Shown piece by piece: positions 45,385-52,953 of a stretch of 64,000 bases of DNA. Positions within the stretch are counted from its first letter, which is position 1. Each line of letters starts with the position of its first letter. Origin of the DNA: Adlercreutzia equolifaciens (GTDB lineage: Bacteria > Actinomycetota > Coriobacteriia > Coriobacteriales > Eggerthellaceae); assembly GCF_029076695.1 (NCBI RefSeq), contig NZ_JARFIK010000002.1, positions 1,178,001-1,242,000 on the forward strand, written 5' to 3'. Below the pieces are notes generated by a model. It searched no databases and had not been told where the DNA came from. It was given only the letters and a program-made list of their open reading frames with translations. A program made the position numbers and the translations under genes.

Positions 45385-45411
45385 CTTTATCACAGTAGAG
45401 TGATAAAGCAA
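45385..45411 (-). promoter_or_regulatory. his operon promoter with overlapping operator-like dyad
   Basis: CTTTATCAC and GTGATAAAG (45385-45408) are perfect complements around six bases. On the minus strand TTGCTT (45406-45411), 16 bases and TAAAGT (45384-45389) would be the promoter, so the dyad fills the spacer between -35 and -10. That position suits a repressor. The regulator is unknown. Confidence 0.6.
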
Positions 45412-45437
45412 CAAAGATATTCCCGAACGGGGCGGAA

Positions 45438-46388
45438 CTAGGCCAGCGGCTCGATGAGCATGGCGCGGAGAATGCCCGACGTCTCGTAGGCGCGCTTGCC
45501 GCCCCCCATGCCGATGCGCTTGATGACGAAGCGCTCGGGAAGCCGGTCCTGGGTGCGCAGAGCTGCGACCACCGCCGCCCCCGTTGGCGTTACCAACTCG
45601 CCTTCCACCGGCACCGGCGTCAGCGCAATGCCATGAGCCTGGGCGATAAACGCCGTTGCAGGAGCCGGTACGGGAATAAGCCCGTGCTGGCAGCGCACGG
45701 TGCCGTAACCGCAGGGCAGATCGGTCACCACCACCCCCGCGGGAGCCAAGCTGTCCACGGCCACGGCAATGGCCACAATATCGGCAATGGAATCCACCGC
45801 CCCTACCTCGTGGAAATGCACCTTATCGACGGGAATGCCGTGGGCGCGGGCCTCCGCATCGGCCACAATGGCGAACATGGCCCGCGCCAGCTCCTTGGCG
45901 CCGTCGGTCATAGCTGCCACCTGGATGATCTCCTCAATGTCGCGGAGGCCCCGATGGATGTGGTCGTGACCAGTACCGTGATCATGGGAGTGCCCGTGGC
46001 TGTGCTCGCGCTCGCGGCCGTGGTCATGCCCGCGCTCATGGCCGTGCTCGTGCGTGTGGCCGTGCCCGTGCGTGTGGCCGTGTTCGTGGTCGAGCTCTTG
46101 TTCGCATCCGTGGCCGCACTCATGCTTCCCGTCTGCGGGCCCCTGCCCATGCAGGTACGCTAAGTCGTGATCGTGGTTCTCGTGCTCCTCGTCGAGCACC
46201 ACGTTGAAGTCGCACACGTCGAGGCCCGATTTAGTCACCCGTGAGATCTCGATGGAGAATCCCTCAACGGGCAGGCTGTCCAGAGCGCGCCTCACGGCCG
46301 CCTCGTCGGCCCCCACATCCAGCAGCGCAGCCGCGGCCATATCGCCGCTGATGCCTGCCGTGCATTCCAAGTACAAAAGCTCGCTCAT
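45438..46388 (-). CDS. larC: LarC-like nickel insertion protein, N-terminal part only
   Basis: 316 residues. LarC (DUF111) inserts nickel into the pincer nucleotide cofactor used by LarA-type racemases and epimerases. The family start LYLECTAGISGDMAAAALLDVGA, the FHEVGAVDSIADIVAIAVA segment and PAPATAFIAQAHGI...GELVTPTGAAVVAAL are clear. Residues 72-148 are an extraordinary His/Glu/Asp-rich insert (repeated HGHTHEHGH-type units), a likely nickel store. The protein stops at GILRAMLIEPLA, about where the C-terminal LarC2 domain should begin, and there is no room for it before the his promoter. In Lactobacillus plantarum larC is read through a programmed frameshift. Coupled to larB, four bases upstream. 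Confidence 0.85.
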   Translation of the reverse strand: MSELLYLECTAGISGDMAAAALLDVGADEAAVRRALDSLPVEGFSIEISRVTKSGLDVCDFNVVLDEEHENHDHDLAYLHGQGPADGKHECGHGCEQELDHEHGHTHGHGHTHEHGHERGHDHGREREHSHGHSHDHGTGHDHIHRGLRDIEEIIQVAAMTDGAKELARAMFAIVADAEARAHGIPVDKVHFHEVGAVDSIADIVAIAVAVDSLAPAGVVVTDLPCGYGTVRCQHGLIPVPAPATAFIAQAHGIALTPVPVEGELVTPTGAAVVAALRTQDRLPERFVIKRIGMGGGKRAYETSGILRAMLIEPLA

Positions 46389-46392
46389 CGCG

Positions 46393-47181
46393 CTATGCCC
46401 TTTCCGCTGCCCGACTATTCAGATGATTGATGCTGCTGGCCTGGAACGCAGCGCCGAAGCCGTTGTCGATATTCACCACCGACACGCCGCTGGCGCAGGA
46501 ATTCAGCATGGCCAGCAGCGCCGTGACGCCCCCGAACGAGGCGCCATAGCCCACCGAGGTGGGTACGGCAATAACGGGGCTTGAAACAAGGCCCCCCACC
46601 ACGCTGGCCAAGGCCCCTTCCATGCCCGCGACGGCAATGACCACGCGGGCTTCGTTAAGGGTAGCAGTGCAGTCAAGCAGCCGATGAATACCGGCCACGC
46701 CTACGTCGTAGAGCCGCTCCACTCGGTTACCCAGAAACTCCGCTGTCAACGCCGCTTCCTCGGCCACCGCCAAATCGCTTGTGCCGGCGGCGGCCACCAC
46801 TATCAAGCCGTCCCCGTCGGGCGCAGGTAAATCTCCAAACACCAGCAGGCGGGCGTCGGGGTATACGGTCAGTACGGCGGGTGCGCCCTGTTCTTCCCAT
46901 CGGACTCCCACAGCGTCGGCCTTGGCCTCATCTACTCGCGTCGCCAGCACGCGCGGCTGCCCGGCAGACAGCAAGGCCTTGGCAATGGCCGCAATCTGCT
47001 CGGCCGTCTTCCCCTCGCCATAGATAACCTCGCCCGCTCCTTGGCGCGAGGCGCGCTGGTAATCGGGGCGCGCGAAGGGGGCTCCGTTCACGGCGACCGC
47101 CGTGGGCATACCCGAGCCGTTCGCTGTCTGGTCCTGCGACGCGGCCTTGGCGCGACGATCTCCGCAATCTTCCAGACCCAT
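46393..47181 (-). CDS. larB: LarB, pyridinium-3,5-biscarboxylic acid mononucleotide synthase
   Basis: 262 residues. LarB carboxylates and hydrolyses NaAD in the first step of nickel-pincer nucleotide synthesis. The PurE-like domain is visible: VIYGEGKTAEQIAAIAKALL, then IVVAAAGTSDLAVAEEAALTAEFLG, DVGVAGIHRLL, VVIAVAGMEGALASVVGGL and PTSVGYGASFGGVTALLAMLNSCASGVSVVNIDNGFGAA. AAGGAG six bases before 47181 fixes the start. No larE or larA is in the window. The promoter region contains a MerR-type dyad. Confidence 0.93.
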   Translation of the reverse strand: MGLEDCGDRRAKAASQDQTANGSGMPTAVAVNGAPFARPDYQRASRQGAGEVIYGEGKTAEQIAAIAKALLSAGQPRVLATRVDEAKADAVGVRWEEQGAPAVLTVYPDARLLVFGDLPAPDGDGLIVVAAAGTSDLAVAEEAALTAEFLGNRVERLYDVGVAGIHRLLDCTATLNEARVVIAVAGMEGALASVVGGLVSSPVIAVPTSVGYGASFGGVTALLAMLNSCASGVSVVNIDNGFGAAFQASSINHLNSRAAERA

Positions 47182-47239
47182 GGCGTTCTCCTTTGGCTTT
47201 CTCAGGCGCCGTCTCCCTCCGGCGCATGGTTTCTCAATC

Positions 47240-47272
47240 ATGATAAATGCTGGAGTTAACTCCTAGGTTGAA
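47240..47272 (-). promoter_or_regulatory. larB promoter with MerR-type operator
   Basis: A perfect 12-nt palindrome GGAGTTAACTCC (47252-47263) lies between TTCAAC (47267-47272) and a -10 candidate (TTTATC at 19 bases, or TATCAT at 21). Overlong spacers with a central dyad are the hallmark of MerR-family promoters, and a MerR gene lies next door. Confidence 0.55.
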
Positions 47273-47358
47273 AAAAGTGAGCAAGAACCCTTCCACGCGA
47301 ACCAGCCCGTAGATCGATGCCACTCAATGCTTTCAGGGAGACCGAGGACAGCGGGCAC

Positions 47359-47384
47359 AAAAAAGCGCCTCCTCCAGGAGGCGC
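47359..47384 (-). terminator. terminator of the MerR gene
   Basis: A perfect 9-bp stem (GCGCCTCCT/AGGAGGCGC) with a 2-nt loop and six T residues on the minus strand, 33 nt after the stop. Confidence 0.92.
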
Positions 47385-47416
47385 CCATCACGCGTGGCGC
47401 AACTCGAAAGACGCAC

Positions 47417-47800
47417 CTACTCTTCAGGACGCAGTGCGCGCTCGCTTTCGGCCATGACCTCATCGTAGTGGTCGATCTTGAACTGCAGGCGCGTAAGGGC
47501 GCGCTCCAGATCTTCAATGCGCTGACGAATTTCCTCACTTTGGCGCAGAAGGAGATCTTTGCGCGCCTGGGTGGTTTCATCGCCCCGCTCGAGAAGGTCC
47601 ATGTACTCTACCAGCGACTCGATGGTCATACCGGCATCGCGCATGCACTTCACGAACTCGACGGCGTTGCAGCTGGCCTCGTCGTAATCGCGAATACCAC
47701 TTTTATTGCGGGGGACATGGCGCAGCAGCCCAACGCGCTCGTAATAGCGCAACGTATCGGTGGAAACACCGTAGCGCTTGCTGACTTCCGCAATTTTCAT
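47417..47800 (-). CDS. MerR-family regulator (NmlR/AdhR-like)
   Basis: 127 residues. The winged HTH (MKIAEVSKRYGVSTDTLRYYERVGLLRHVPRNKSGIRDYDE) and a dimerisation helix ending in the short C-terminal region fit MerR. The segment FVKCMRDAGMTIESLVEYMDLLERGDET matches the NmlR/AdhR subgroup, including Cys52, the residue thought to react with aldehydes in Bacillus AdhR. There is no metal-binding C-terminal cysteine cluster. Its own promoter (47855-47885) and the larB promoter both have MerR-like long spacers, so autoregulation and control of larB-larC are plausible inferences. Confidence 0.88.
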   Translation of the reverse strand: MKIAEVSKRYGVSTDTLRYYERVGLLRHVPRNKSGIRDYDEASCNAVEFVKCMRDAGMTIESLVEYMDLLERGDETTQARKDLLLRQSEEIRQRIEDLERALTRLQFKIDHYDEVMAESERALRPEE

Positions 47801-47854
47801 CTGATCCCCTTCACAAACGCAGCAGCACGACTCATTTAAGCTGACTGCGTGTTA

Positions 47855-47885
47855 ATTAGACCATATGGAGTAGGCTACAAGTCAA
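47855..47885 (-). promoter_or_regulatory. promoter of the MerR gene with 19-bp spacer
   Basis: TTGACT (47880-47885) and TCTAAT (47855-47860) on the minus strand are separated by exactly 19 bases, longer than the 17 of ordinary promoters and typical for MerR-controlled ones. A CCATATGG dyad abuts the -10 box. Confidence 0.6.
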
Positions 47886-47931
47886 GTAAGACGCTACGAG
47901 TTTCCGATGAAGATTGACGTGCCAGCGGCAT

Positions 47932-48552
47932 CTAGGCGCCTTGGGCGGCCAGAGCGTCGCGCAACGTGCGCAACGCATTCCCACGATGGGAAATGCCGTT
48001 CTTTTCCTCTTGCGAGACCTCGGCCAAGGTGAGCGCTCCCTCGTAGGCGTCGGGCAAAAACAGCGGGTCGTAGCCAAAGCCCTCCGAGCCGCGCTCCTCG
48101 AAACCGATGGCCCCCTCAATGGTACCGCGCGCAACGGTTTCGGCGCCATCCTCGTCAATGAAAACCAGCGTGCACACGAACCGCGCCGTGCGCTCGGGCA
48201 ACGGGGCTTCCCCCAGCTCATGCAGGAGCTTCGCGTTGTTGGCCGCGTCGTCGCCATCGGTGCCGGCATAACGCGAGGAATAGACGCCGGGGGCGCCGCC
48301 AAGGGCATCCACCTCAAGTCCCGAGTCGTCGGCCAGGACAGCCACCGGATGTCCCAGTGCCTTCCGGGCAGCTTCACGGGCGGCCTGGGCCTTGATGCGG
48401 CCATTGCCCTCGAAGGAATCGGCGTCCTCAGCCGGATCCGAAACCAGGCCCAGATCGCGCAGGGTCTTGAACTCCCAGCCCTCGAAGTTGAGGGCGGTGC
48501 TGATCTCGGACACCTTATGGGCATTGTTCGTGGCTATCAGCACGGTCTTCAT
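47932..48552 (-). CDS. rdgB: XTP/dITP pyrophosphatase (RdgB/HAM1)
   Basis: 206 residues. It removes non-canonical purine triphosphates (XTP, dITP) from the nucleotide pool. The HAM1 signatures are in order: LIATNNAHKVSEI, DSFEGNGRIKAQAA, VLADDSGLEVDALGGAPGVYSSRYAG, and GSEGFGYDPLFLPD. AAAGGA precedes the ATG. It lies 24 bases after murI in a murI-rdgB pair that is common in bacteria. Confidence 0.95.
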   Translation of the reverse strand: MKTVLIATNNAHKVSEISTALNFEGWEFKTLRDLGLVSDPAEDADSFEGNGRIKAQAAREAARKALGHPVAVLADDSGLEVDALGGAPGVYSSRYAGTDGDDAANNAKLLHELGEAPLPERTARFVCTLVFIDEDGAETVARGTIEGAIGFEERGSEGFGYDPLFLPDAYEGALTLAEVSQEEKNGISHRGNALRTLRDALAAQGA

Positions 48553-48576
48553 AGCGTTTCCTTTCCCGTTCGGGCG

Positions 48577-49482
48577 TTACACAGCGGGCAGATCGACATG
48601 CTCGACCACATCCATGGGTCGCGACAGCACGCGCCCGCCGAAGCGACGGAATTCCTCGGTATCGGCGCCGGTGGTGAAAAACGAAGCCGTGGGCACGTGG
48701 CCCGGCTCGGCATGGGCTCCGCGGCGCGTGAGGATATGATCCACATCGCGCGCCGTCTCGTCGGCCGAAGAGACCAACGTTACCGGACGCCCCACTACGC
48801 CGCCGATGAGCGCCTTCAGGAGCGGATAGTGGGTGCAGCCCAGGACGAGGGTGTCAATTTCGCAGCGACGCAACGGCTCCAGATACTGGCGGGCGATGTC
48901 CTCGAACTCGGGGCGGATGTAGACTTTGGTGGCCTCGGCCATGAAGTCCTCGATGGGGCCTTCCGACATGCGCAGGCCCATCTCGGCAATCTCGACGAAC
49001 CGAGGCGTTGCCGTGGAGAACACCGTGATGCCGGCGTCAATGTGACGGATGGCATCGGCATAGGCGTTGGAGTCCACGGTGCCCTTCGTAGCAATGACCC
49101 CCACGCGACGGTTGCGCGTGGTGTGGGCGGCCGCGCGGGCCCCCGGCTCCACCACGCCCACCACGGGCACCTCGAATACCTGCTGGGCATGAACGAGGCC
49201 GGCCGCCGTAGCGGTGTTGCAGGCAATGACGATCATCTTCACATCCCGCTCCGTCAGCCAGGAGCAAATTTGCTGCACAAAGCGATCCACCTCGGCCTGA
49301 TCCCGCGGTCCGTAGGGGCAGCGGGCCGAATCGCCGAAGTACACGATGCTTTCTTCGGGCAGTCGCCGCTGCAGGGCGCGCGCCACGGTAAGACCGCCGT
49401 AGCCGGAGTCGAATACGCCGATGGGACGGTTATCGAAAACCGTCCCATCCGATGGATTGCTCTGTAGGGCTTGCGACTCCAT
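48577..49482 (-). CDS. murI: glutamate racemase
   Basis: 301 residues, slightly longer than the usual 265 because of a variable N-terminus (about 20 residues before PIGVFDSGYGG). MurI makes D-glutamate for peptidoglycan. The two catalytic cysteines are in VIACNTATAAGL and VLGCTHYPLL, and FGDSARCPYG is also conserved. No strong ribosome-binding site precedes this ATG, which lies two bases after the L,D-transpeptidase stop, so translation is probably coupled. Confidence 0.95.
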   Translation of the reverse strand: MESQALQSNPSDGTVFDNRPIGVFDSGYGGLTVARALQRRLPEESIVYFGDSARCPYGPRDQAEVDRFVQQICSWLTERDVKMIVIACNTATAAGLVHAQQVFEVPVVGVVEPGARAAAHTTRNRRVGVIATKGTVDSNAYADAIRHIDAGITVFSTATPRFVEIAEMGLRMSEGPIEDFMAEATKVYIRPEFEDIARQYLEPLRRCEIDTLVLGCTHYPLLKALIGGVVGRPVTLVSSADETARDVDHILTRRGAHAEPGHVPTASFFTTGADTEEFRRFGGRVLSRPMDVVEHVDLPAV

Positions 49483-49484
49483 GG

Positions 49485-51173
49485 CTAGTTGTGTACCACC
49501 ACCGGATCGCCCACTTTGATAAGCTCGTGCAGCTCCTTGGCCTTCTCGGGAGGCAGGTTGATGCAGCCGTGGCTGCCGTTGGTCTTGTAGCGCTTGCCAC
49601 CGAACTCCGGCTGCCAGCTGGCGTCGTGGAAGCCCACGGAATTGTCCTTGAAGGGCATCCAGTAGTCCACCTTGGTTTCGTAGTCCTTCGTACCGTCGGG
49701 CTTGTAGCCGCGCAGCGTGGAGGCGCCGTCATTCGTCTTGAGGTAGTAGGTGCCCGTGGGGGTATCGCGACCATCTTTGGGGAGACCGCTGACGATATCG
49801 CTTTTCCAGATGACCTTGCCGTCCTCGTCGTAGAGACGCGCCACCTGCTTCGTCAGATCCACATCGACGAAACGGTTGCCGAAATCGCGGCCGTTCTCAT
49901 CGGGAGCCTGGGCTGCGTTCTGCTTCATGATAATCTCGATGGTGCCGCCCTTACCGGCCTCCAGGGCCTCGCGCACTTTGTCGGCCGTGGCCTGGCTGTC
50001 GGTAATCCATCCGTAATCGCCGCCCTCCACGGTAAACTGCTTGCCGTCGGGACGTGTGTAGGTGCGGGTGGCGCCCGTGGTGTCCATCTTGTTGACCTGG
50101 TCCTTGATCTGCTCGACGATGGGATCTACGTCCAGCTTGACCTTCAGGCTCTTCCCTATCTTGATATGGTCGGCCAAAAGAGCCGTATCCACCGCGGCCA
50201 CCACGTCCCCGGCCATGGTCAGCTCCAGGGCACCCTCCAAGTACTTGTTAGCCTCTTCGCGGGCCACGGCCAAATCAGGATCGTCCTGGGTAATGGCCGG
50301 ACGGGCCAGCACCGCGTCGGTCAGCTTCACCTTGGGGGCGAAGTTCACCGTGCCCTCGGTTACCTGCTGGAGCACCACATCGGCCAAAAGGGTGTTGCCC
50401 TCTTCCTCGGGAACAATCTTGTAGGCGCCCACCGACTCGTCGTAGGCCAAGCTGGCGTCCTTGGGGGCGTCGCCCTTGGCATTAACCGCATCGACCGCCG
50501 CTTGAATGGTCTCGGCCAGCTTGGTCTCCTCGAACGTGGACACCAGGTCATCGGTGTCATCGTGGGTCTGGAACACCTCATAGGGCCACGCCCAGGGGTT
50601 CATCTCGGAAAGCAGGTTCTCGGCAATGGATTTGCCGTCAAGGGACATGCCCATGTCCTTGGCGCTGAGGGTAAGGTCAAGGCCATGGCCCTCCACCTTG
50701 AACGTATAGTCGCCCAGCACGCCATCGAGCATCTGGTGCACTTCTTCGGGGGTCTTACCGGAAATGTCCATGCCGATGATGGAGCTGTGCGGGAAGAACC
50801 GCCCCATGAAAATGAACACGCCCACCAGGTACACCAAGGCCACCAGGCCCACCAGAGAGGCCAGGGTTATGCCGAAGATTTTCAACCCACGGTGCTTTTT
50901 GTTCTGAGGAGGCACCGCGTTGACCTGGAACGTGGGGACATAGCCACCCGAAGCCGCAGCAGGAACCGTAGAGGGAGCCGTCGGCGGTATAACCGGCATA
51001 GCCGTGGTGGCCTGAGGGTGAGCAGCCCGGGGGTTCCCCGGCGTTCCCTGGTTGGACGTCGCAGAGGGCATGCTGGAACGAGCCGACGCCCCAGCGCCGG
51101 AAGGCGTTCCCCCCGAGGTCGATTGCGAAGGAGTACTATGCTTAGCGTGTTTGCCTGGATTGTTTTGTGCCAT
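49485..51173 (-). CDS. membrane-anchored L,D-transpeptidase (YkuD) with PG-binding-4 domain
   Basis: 562 residues. A Ser/Thr/Pro-rich cytoplasmic part (1-93) precedes one helix (GLKIFGITLASLVGLVALVYLVGVFIFM). The extracellular region holds a VanW/YcfS-like putative peptidoglycan-binding domain (about 125-430) and a C-terminal YkuD domain. The catalytic motif is HDASWQPEFGG...NGSHGCINLP, with Cys in SHGCIN. It forms 3-3 cross-links in peptidoglycan. Upstream Shine-Dalgarno is weak (GAAAG). Forms an envelope cluster with murI and rdgB. Confidence 0.92.
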   Translation of the reverse strand: MAQNNPGKHAKHSTPSQSTSGGTPSGAGASARSSMPSATSNQGTPGNPRAAHPQATTAMPVIPPTAPSTVPAAASGGYVPTFQVNAVPPQNKKHRGLKIFGITLASLVGLVALVYLVGVFIFMGRFFPHSSIIGMDISGKTPEEVHQMLDGVLGDYTFKVEGHGLDLTLSAKDMGMSLDGKSIAENLLSEMNPWAWPYEVFQTHDDTDDLVSTFEETKLAETIQAAVDAVNAKGDAPKDASLAYDESVGAYKIVPEEEGNTLLADVVLQQVTEGTVNFAPKVKLTDAVLARPAITQDDPDLAVAREEANKYLEGALELTMAGDVVAAVDTALLADHIKIGKSLKVKLDVDPIVEQIKDQVNKMDTTGATRTYTRPDGKQFTVEGGDYGWITDSQATADKVREALEAGKGGTIEIIMKQNAAQAPDENGRDFGNRFVDVDLTKQVARLYDEDGKVIWKSDIVSGLPKDGRDTPTGTYYLKTNDGASTLRGYKPDGTKDYETKVDYWMPFKDNSVGFHDASWQPEFGGKRYKTNGSHGCINLPPEKAKELHELIKVGDPVVVHN

Positions 51174-51410
51174 AGTGCGCTTTCGTCAGGTAATGATCAA
51201 CAAGGCGGCGCGCCTCTTCGTCTTTGAGGGAATTATACGACACCCCTCCCCCTCCGCGCGCGAGGCTGCGCCCGATGGTGCTACTTTCACATAGCGCGCC
51301 ATCATTGGGGCATCGGAAACAAATTCACCACGACCCTCCCACAAAACTTACGCGGGATTCAGATGTTTTCCCAGAATATGACCATTTTTCTTAAGGTTTG
51401 AGAGATGAAA

Positions 51411-51440
51411 GCGCGCCGGCAAGTACGTTTACCGGCGCGC
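51411..51440 (-). terminator. tmRNA terminator
   Basis: A perfect 9-bp stem (GCGCGCCGG/CCGGCGCGC) with a 12-nt loop begins nine bases after the CCA end of the tmRNA and is followed by TTTC on the minus strand. Confidence 0.8.
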
Positions 51441-51448
51441 AGTAAAGA

Positions 51449-51826
51449 TGGTGGACCCGCGGAGAATCGAACTCCGGTCCATACTAAATCGTCCACAAGG
51501 CGCTACAGGCTTAGTCAGCGATCAGGGTTCGGGGCGGATCGGTTCGCAGACCAACGTAGCCGCCCCTAGTCGGTTCGGTCTTTTCTGCGGCCATACCGAC
51601 TACGTGCCGCAGAGCATTCCCCTAAAATGACACCTTGCCCGGTTCGGGGAAACACCGGGGTCGGTGATCACCAAGCTACAATTAAGCAGCCATGGCGGCC
51701 GGCATGTAGTAGCCGGTCTTAGAAGTGTTTTTGCCAATTAACTTGACGGTACCCCTGTTTAGCGTGGCGAGGAGACCACGACCTGCTCCTCGTTTCAGAC
51801 TTACCATGTCGAAACCAGTCGGGCCC
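51449..51826 (-). ncRNA. ssrA: transfer-messenger RNA
   Basis: About 378 nt including an encoded CCA end. The 5' end GGGCCCG pairs with CGGGTCC at the 3' end (one G-U), giving the alanyl acceptor stem. The T arm GGAGTTCGATTCTCC and the start ACTGGTTTCGAC are typical of tmRNA. The tag reading frame runs from GGC (51735) to TAA (51682) and encodes GKNTSKTGYYMPAAMAA, ending in the usual Ala-Ala degradation signal. The resume codon is glycine rather than the common alanine. A strong promoter and a terminator flank it. Its partner SmpB is encoded about 5 kb away. Confidence 0.95.
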
Positions 51827-51844
51827 TTATAAGGGTGTCGATCT

Positions 51845-51872
51845 ATTCTAGCCCCGAAGTCGAAGCTGTCAA
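51845..51872 (-). promoter_or_regulatory. ssrA promoter
   Basis: TTGACA, 16 bases and TAGAAT on the minus strand. The -35 box ends six bases before the stop codon of the upstream hydrolase gene. Confidence 0.85.
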
Positions 51873-51877
51873 GGCGC

Positions 51878-52825
51878 CTATTTGACGCAAATGAGCTCAG
51901 TGCTGTCCAAATTGTAGTCCTTCAGGCTGGCGCTTCGATAGGCCGGATCCTCGTAGGTGCTGTAGTAGTAGGTCTGCGTAGCCGCCGAGTAACCGCCCGT
52001 ATAGATGGTGTACTCGTACTGGCCGCCCTCCTGCTTGCCGCCGCCCTTGGTTTGGAAGGCACCGCCCAGCGTGCGGAACAGGCGCGCCACATTGGCTGCC
52101 TCCCCGGTTTCGGCCGGATGGTGCGCGTTCAGGAAGGCCACGCGCACGAAACGGCTGACCGGGTCGTAGGCGCCCGGGAAGCCCACCATGCCGGCGGCCG
52201 AGCTGAAAGGCTTCAGCGTATCGCGGGTCCACGTGACGGGCGCGGGGAAATCAGGGTCGAGCCCCATGTAGTTGCGCATGTTCTCATGGTGCCACGGGAA
52301 CGGCGGCTGGTTGGTGAGCACGTCCAGATCGTCGTCATAGACGTGCATGCCATCGGCCTGGCACTCGATGACGATGGACTCCTTGGCATCGCCCACCAGC
52401 CAGTGCAGCTGGGAGACGGGATAGTTGCCCGGTGCCTTGGCCACAATAGTGATGGTCTTCAGCGCCTCGCGCACCTCGGCCACCGTGGCGAAGTTGGCAG
52501 CCAGATAGAGCGGAAACTCGTAGGCAGCCACGTTTACCGTGCCCTCCACCGGAGCCGGGGCAAACTGGGCATAGCCGGGGAAGTTGAGCCCGGCCACGCC
52601 AAGACCCGCCTCATTGGCCAGATCGAAATAGCAAGGCGCTCCCTCGACCACAATGGCCATGCCGATGCAGGCGTACTTCGGCTTGATAGTACCAAGAAAC
52701 GGCGCCGGCACCGAGGCACCGCGGGGCGTGATGACCACGCCCTCGCCGTAATCCTCGATCCAGTCGAGGTTGCGGCCGAAGTACATATGGCCTTCGCTGT
52801 CGGAAAAACGCAATCCCGTGCACAT
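51878..52825 (-). CDS. choloylglycine hydrolase family protein (candidate bile salt hydrolase)
   Basis: 315 residues, the length of bile salt hydrolases. These Ntn hydrolases start with a nucleophilic cysteine after Met removal, here Cys2 (MCTGLRF). The other catalytic positions of Clostridium perfringens BSH (Arg18, Asp21, Asn82, Asn175, Arg228) are matched by Arg18 and Asp21 (FGRNLDW), Asn81 (GLNFPGYA), Asn172 (LTNQPPFPW) and Arg225 (DPVSRFVR). Deconjugation of taurine or glycine bile salts is the likeliest role, but penicillin V acylase and N-acyl-homoserine-lactone acylase are in the same family. AGGAG lies seven bases before the ATG. Monocistronic. Confidence 0.88.
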   Translation of the reverse strand: MCTGLRFSDSEGHMYFGRNLDWIEDYGEGVVITPRGASVPAPFLGTIKPKYACIGMAIVVEGAPCYFDLANEAGLGVAGLNFPGYAQFAPAPVEGTVNVAAYEFPLYLAANFATVAEVREALKTITIVAKAPGNYPVSQLHWLVGDAKESIVIECQADGMHVYDDDLDVLTNQPPFPWHHENMRNYMGLDPDFPAPVTWTRDTLKPFSSAAGMVGFPGAYDPVSRFVRVAFLNAHHPAETGEAANVARLFRTLGGAFQTKGGGKQEGGQYEYTIYTGGYSAATQTYYYSTYEDPAYRSASLKDYNLDSTELICVK

Positions 52826-52867
52826 GACAAGTCTCCTTTGCGTGAGAATAACCTTGCCGTCATACTA

Positions 52868-52903
52868 CGAAGCCCCGACGCTCTTATGAGGGCCGAGGCT
52901 TCG
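52868..52903 (-). terminator. hairpin after the LysR gene
   Basis: CGAAGCC/GGCTTCG closes a 36-base hairpin with further inner pairing, 51 nt after the LysR stop. The T-run is poor. Confidence 0.5.
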
Positions 52904-52953
52904 TCGGTTGCCGATCGGTTAACCAAGCGTTCCGCGCGTTGCAAGTTTCCCTA

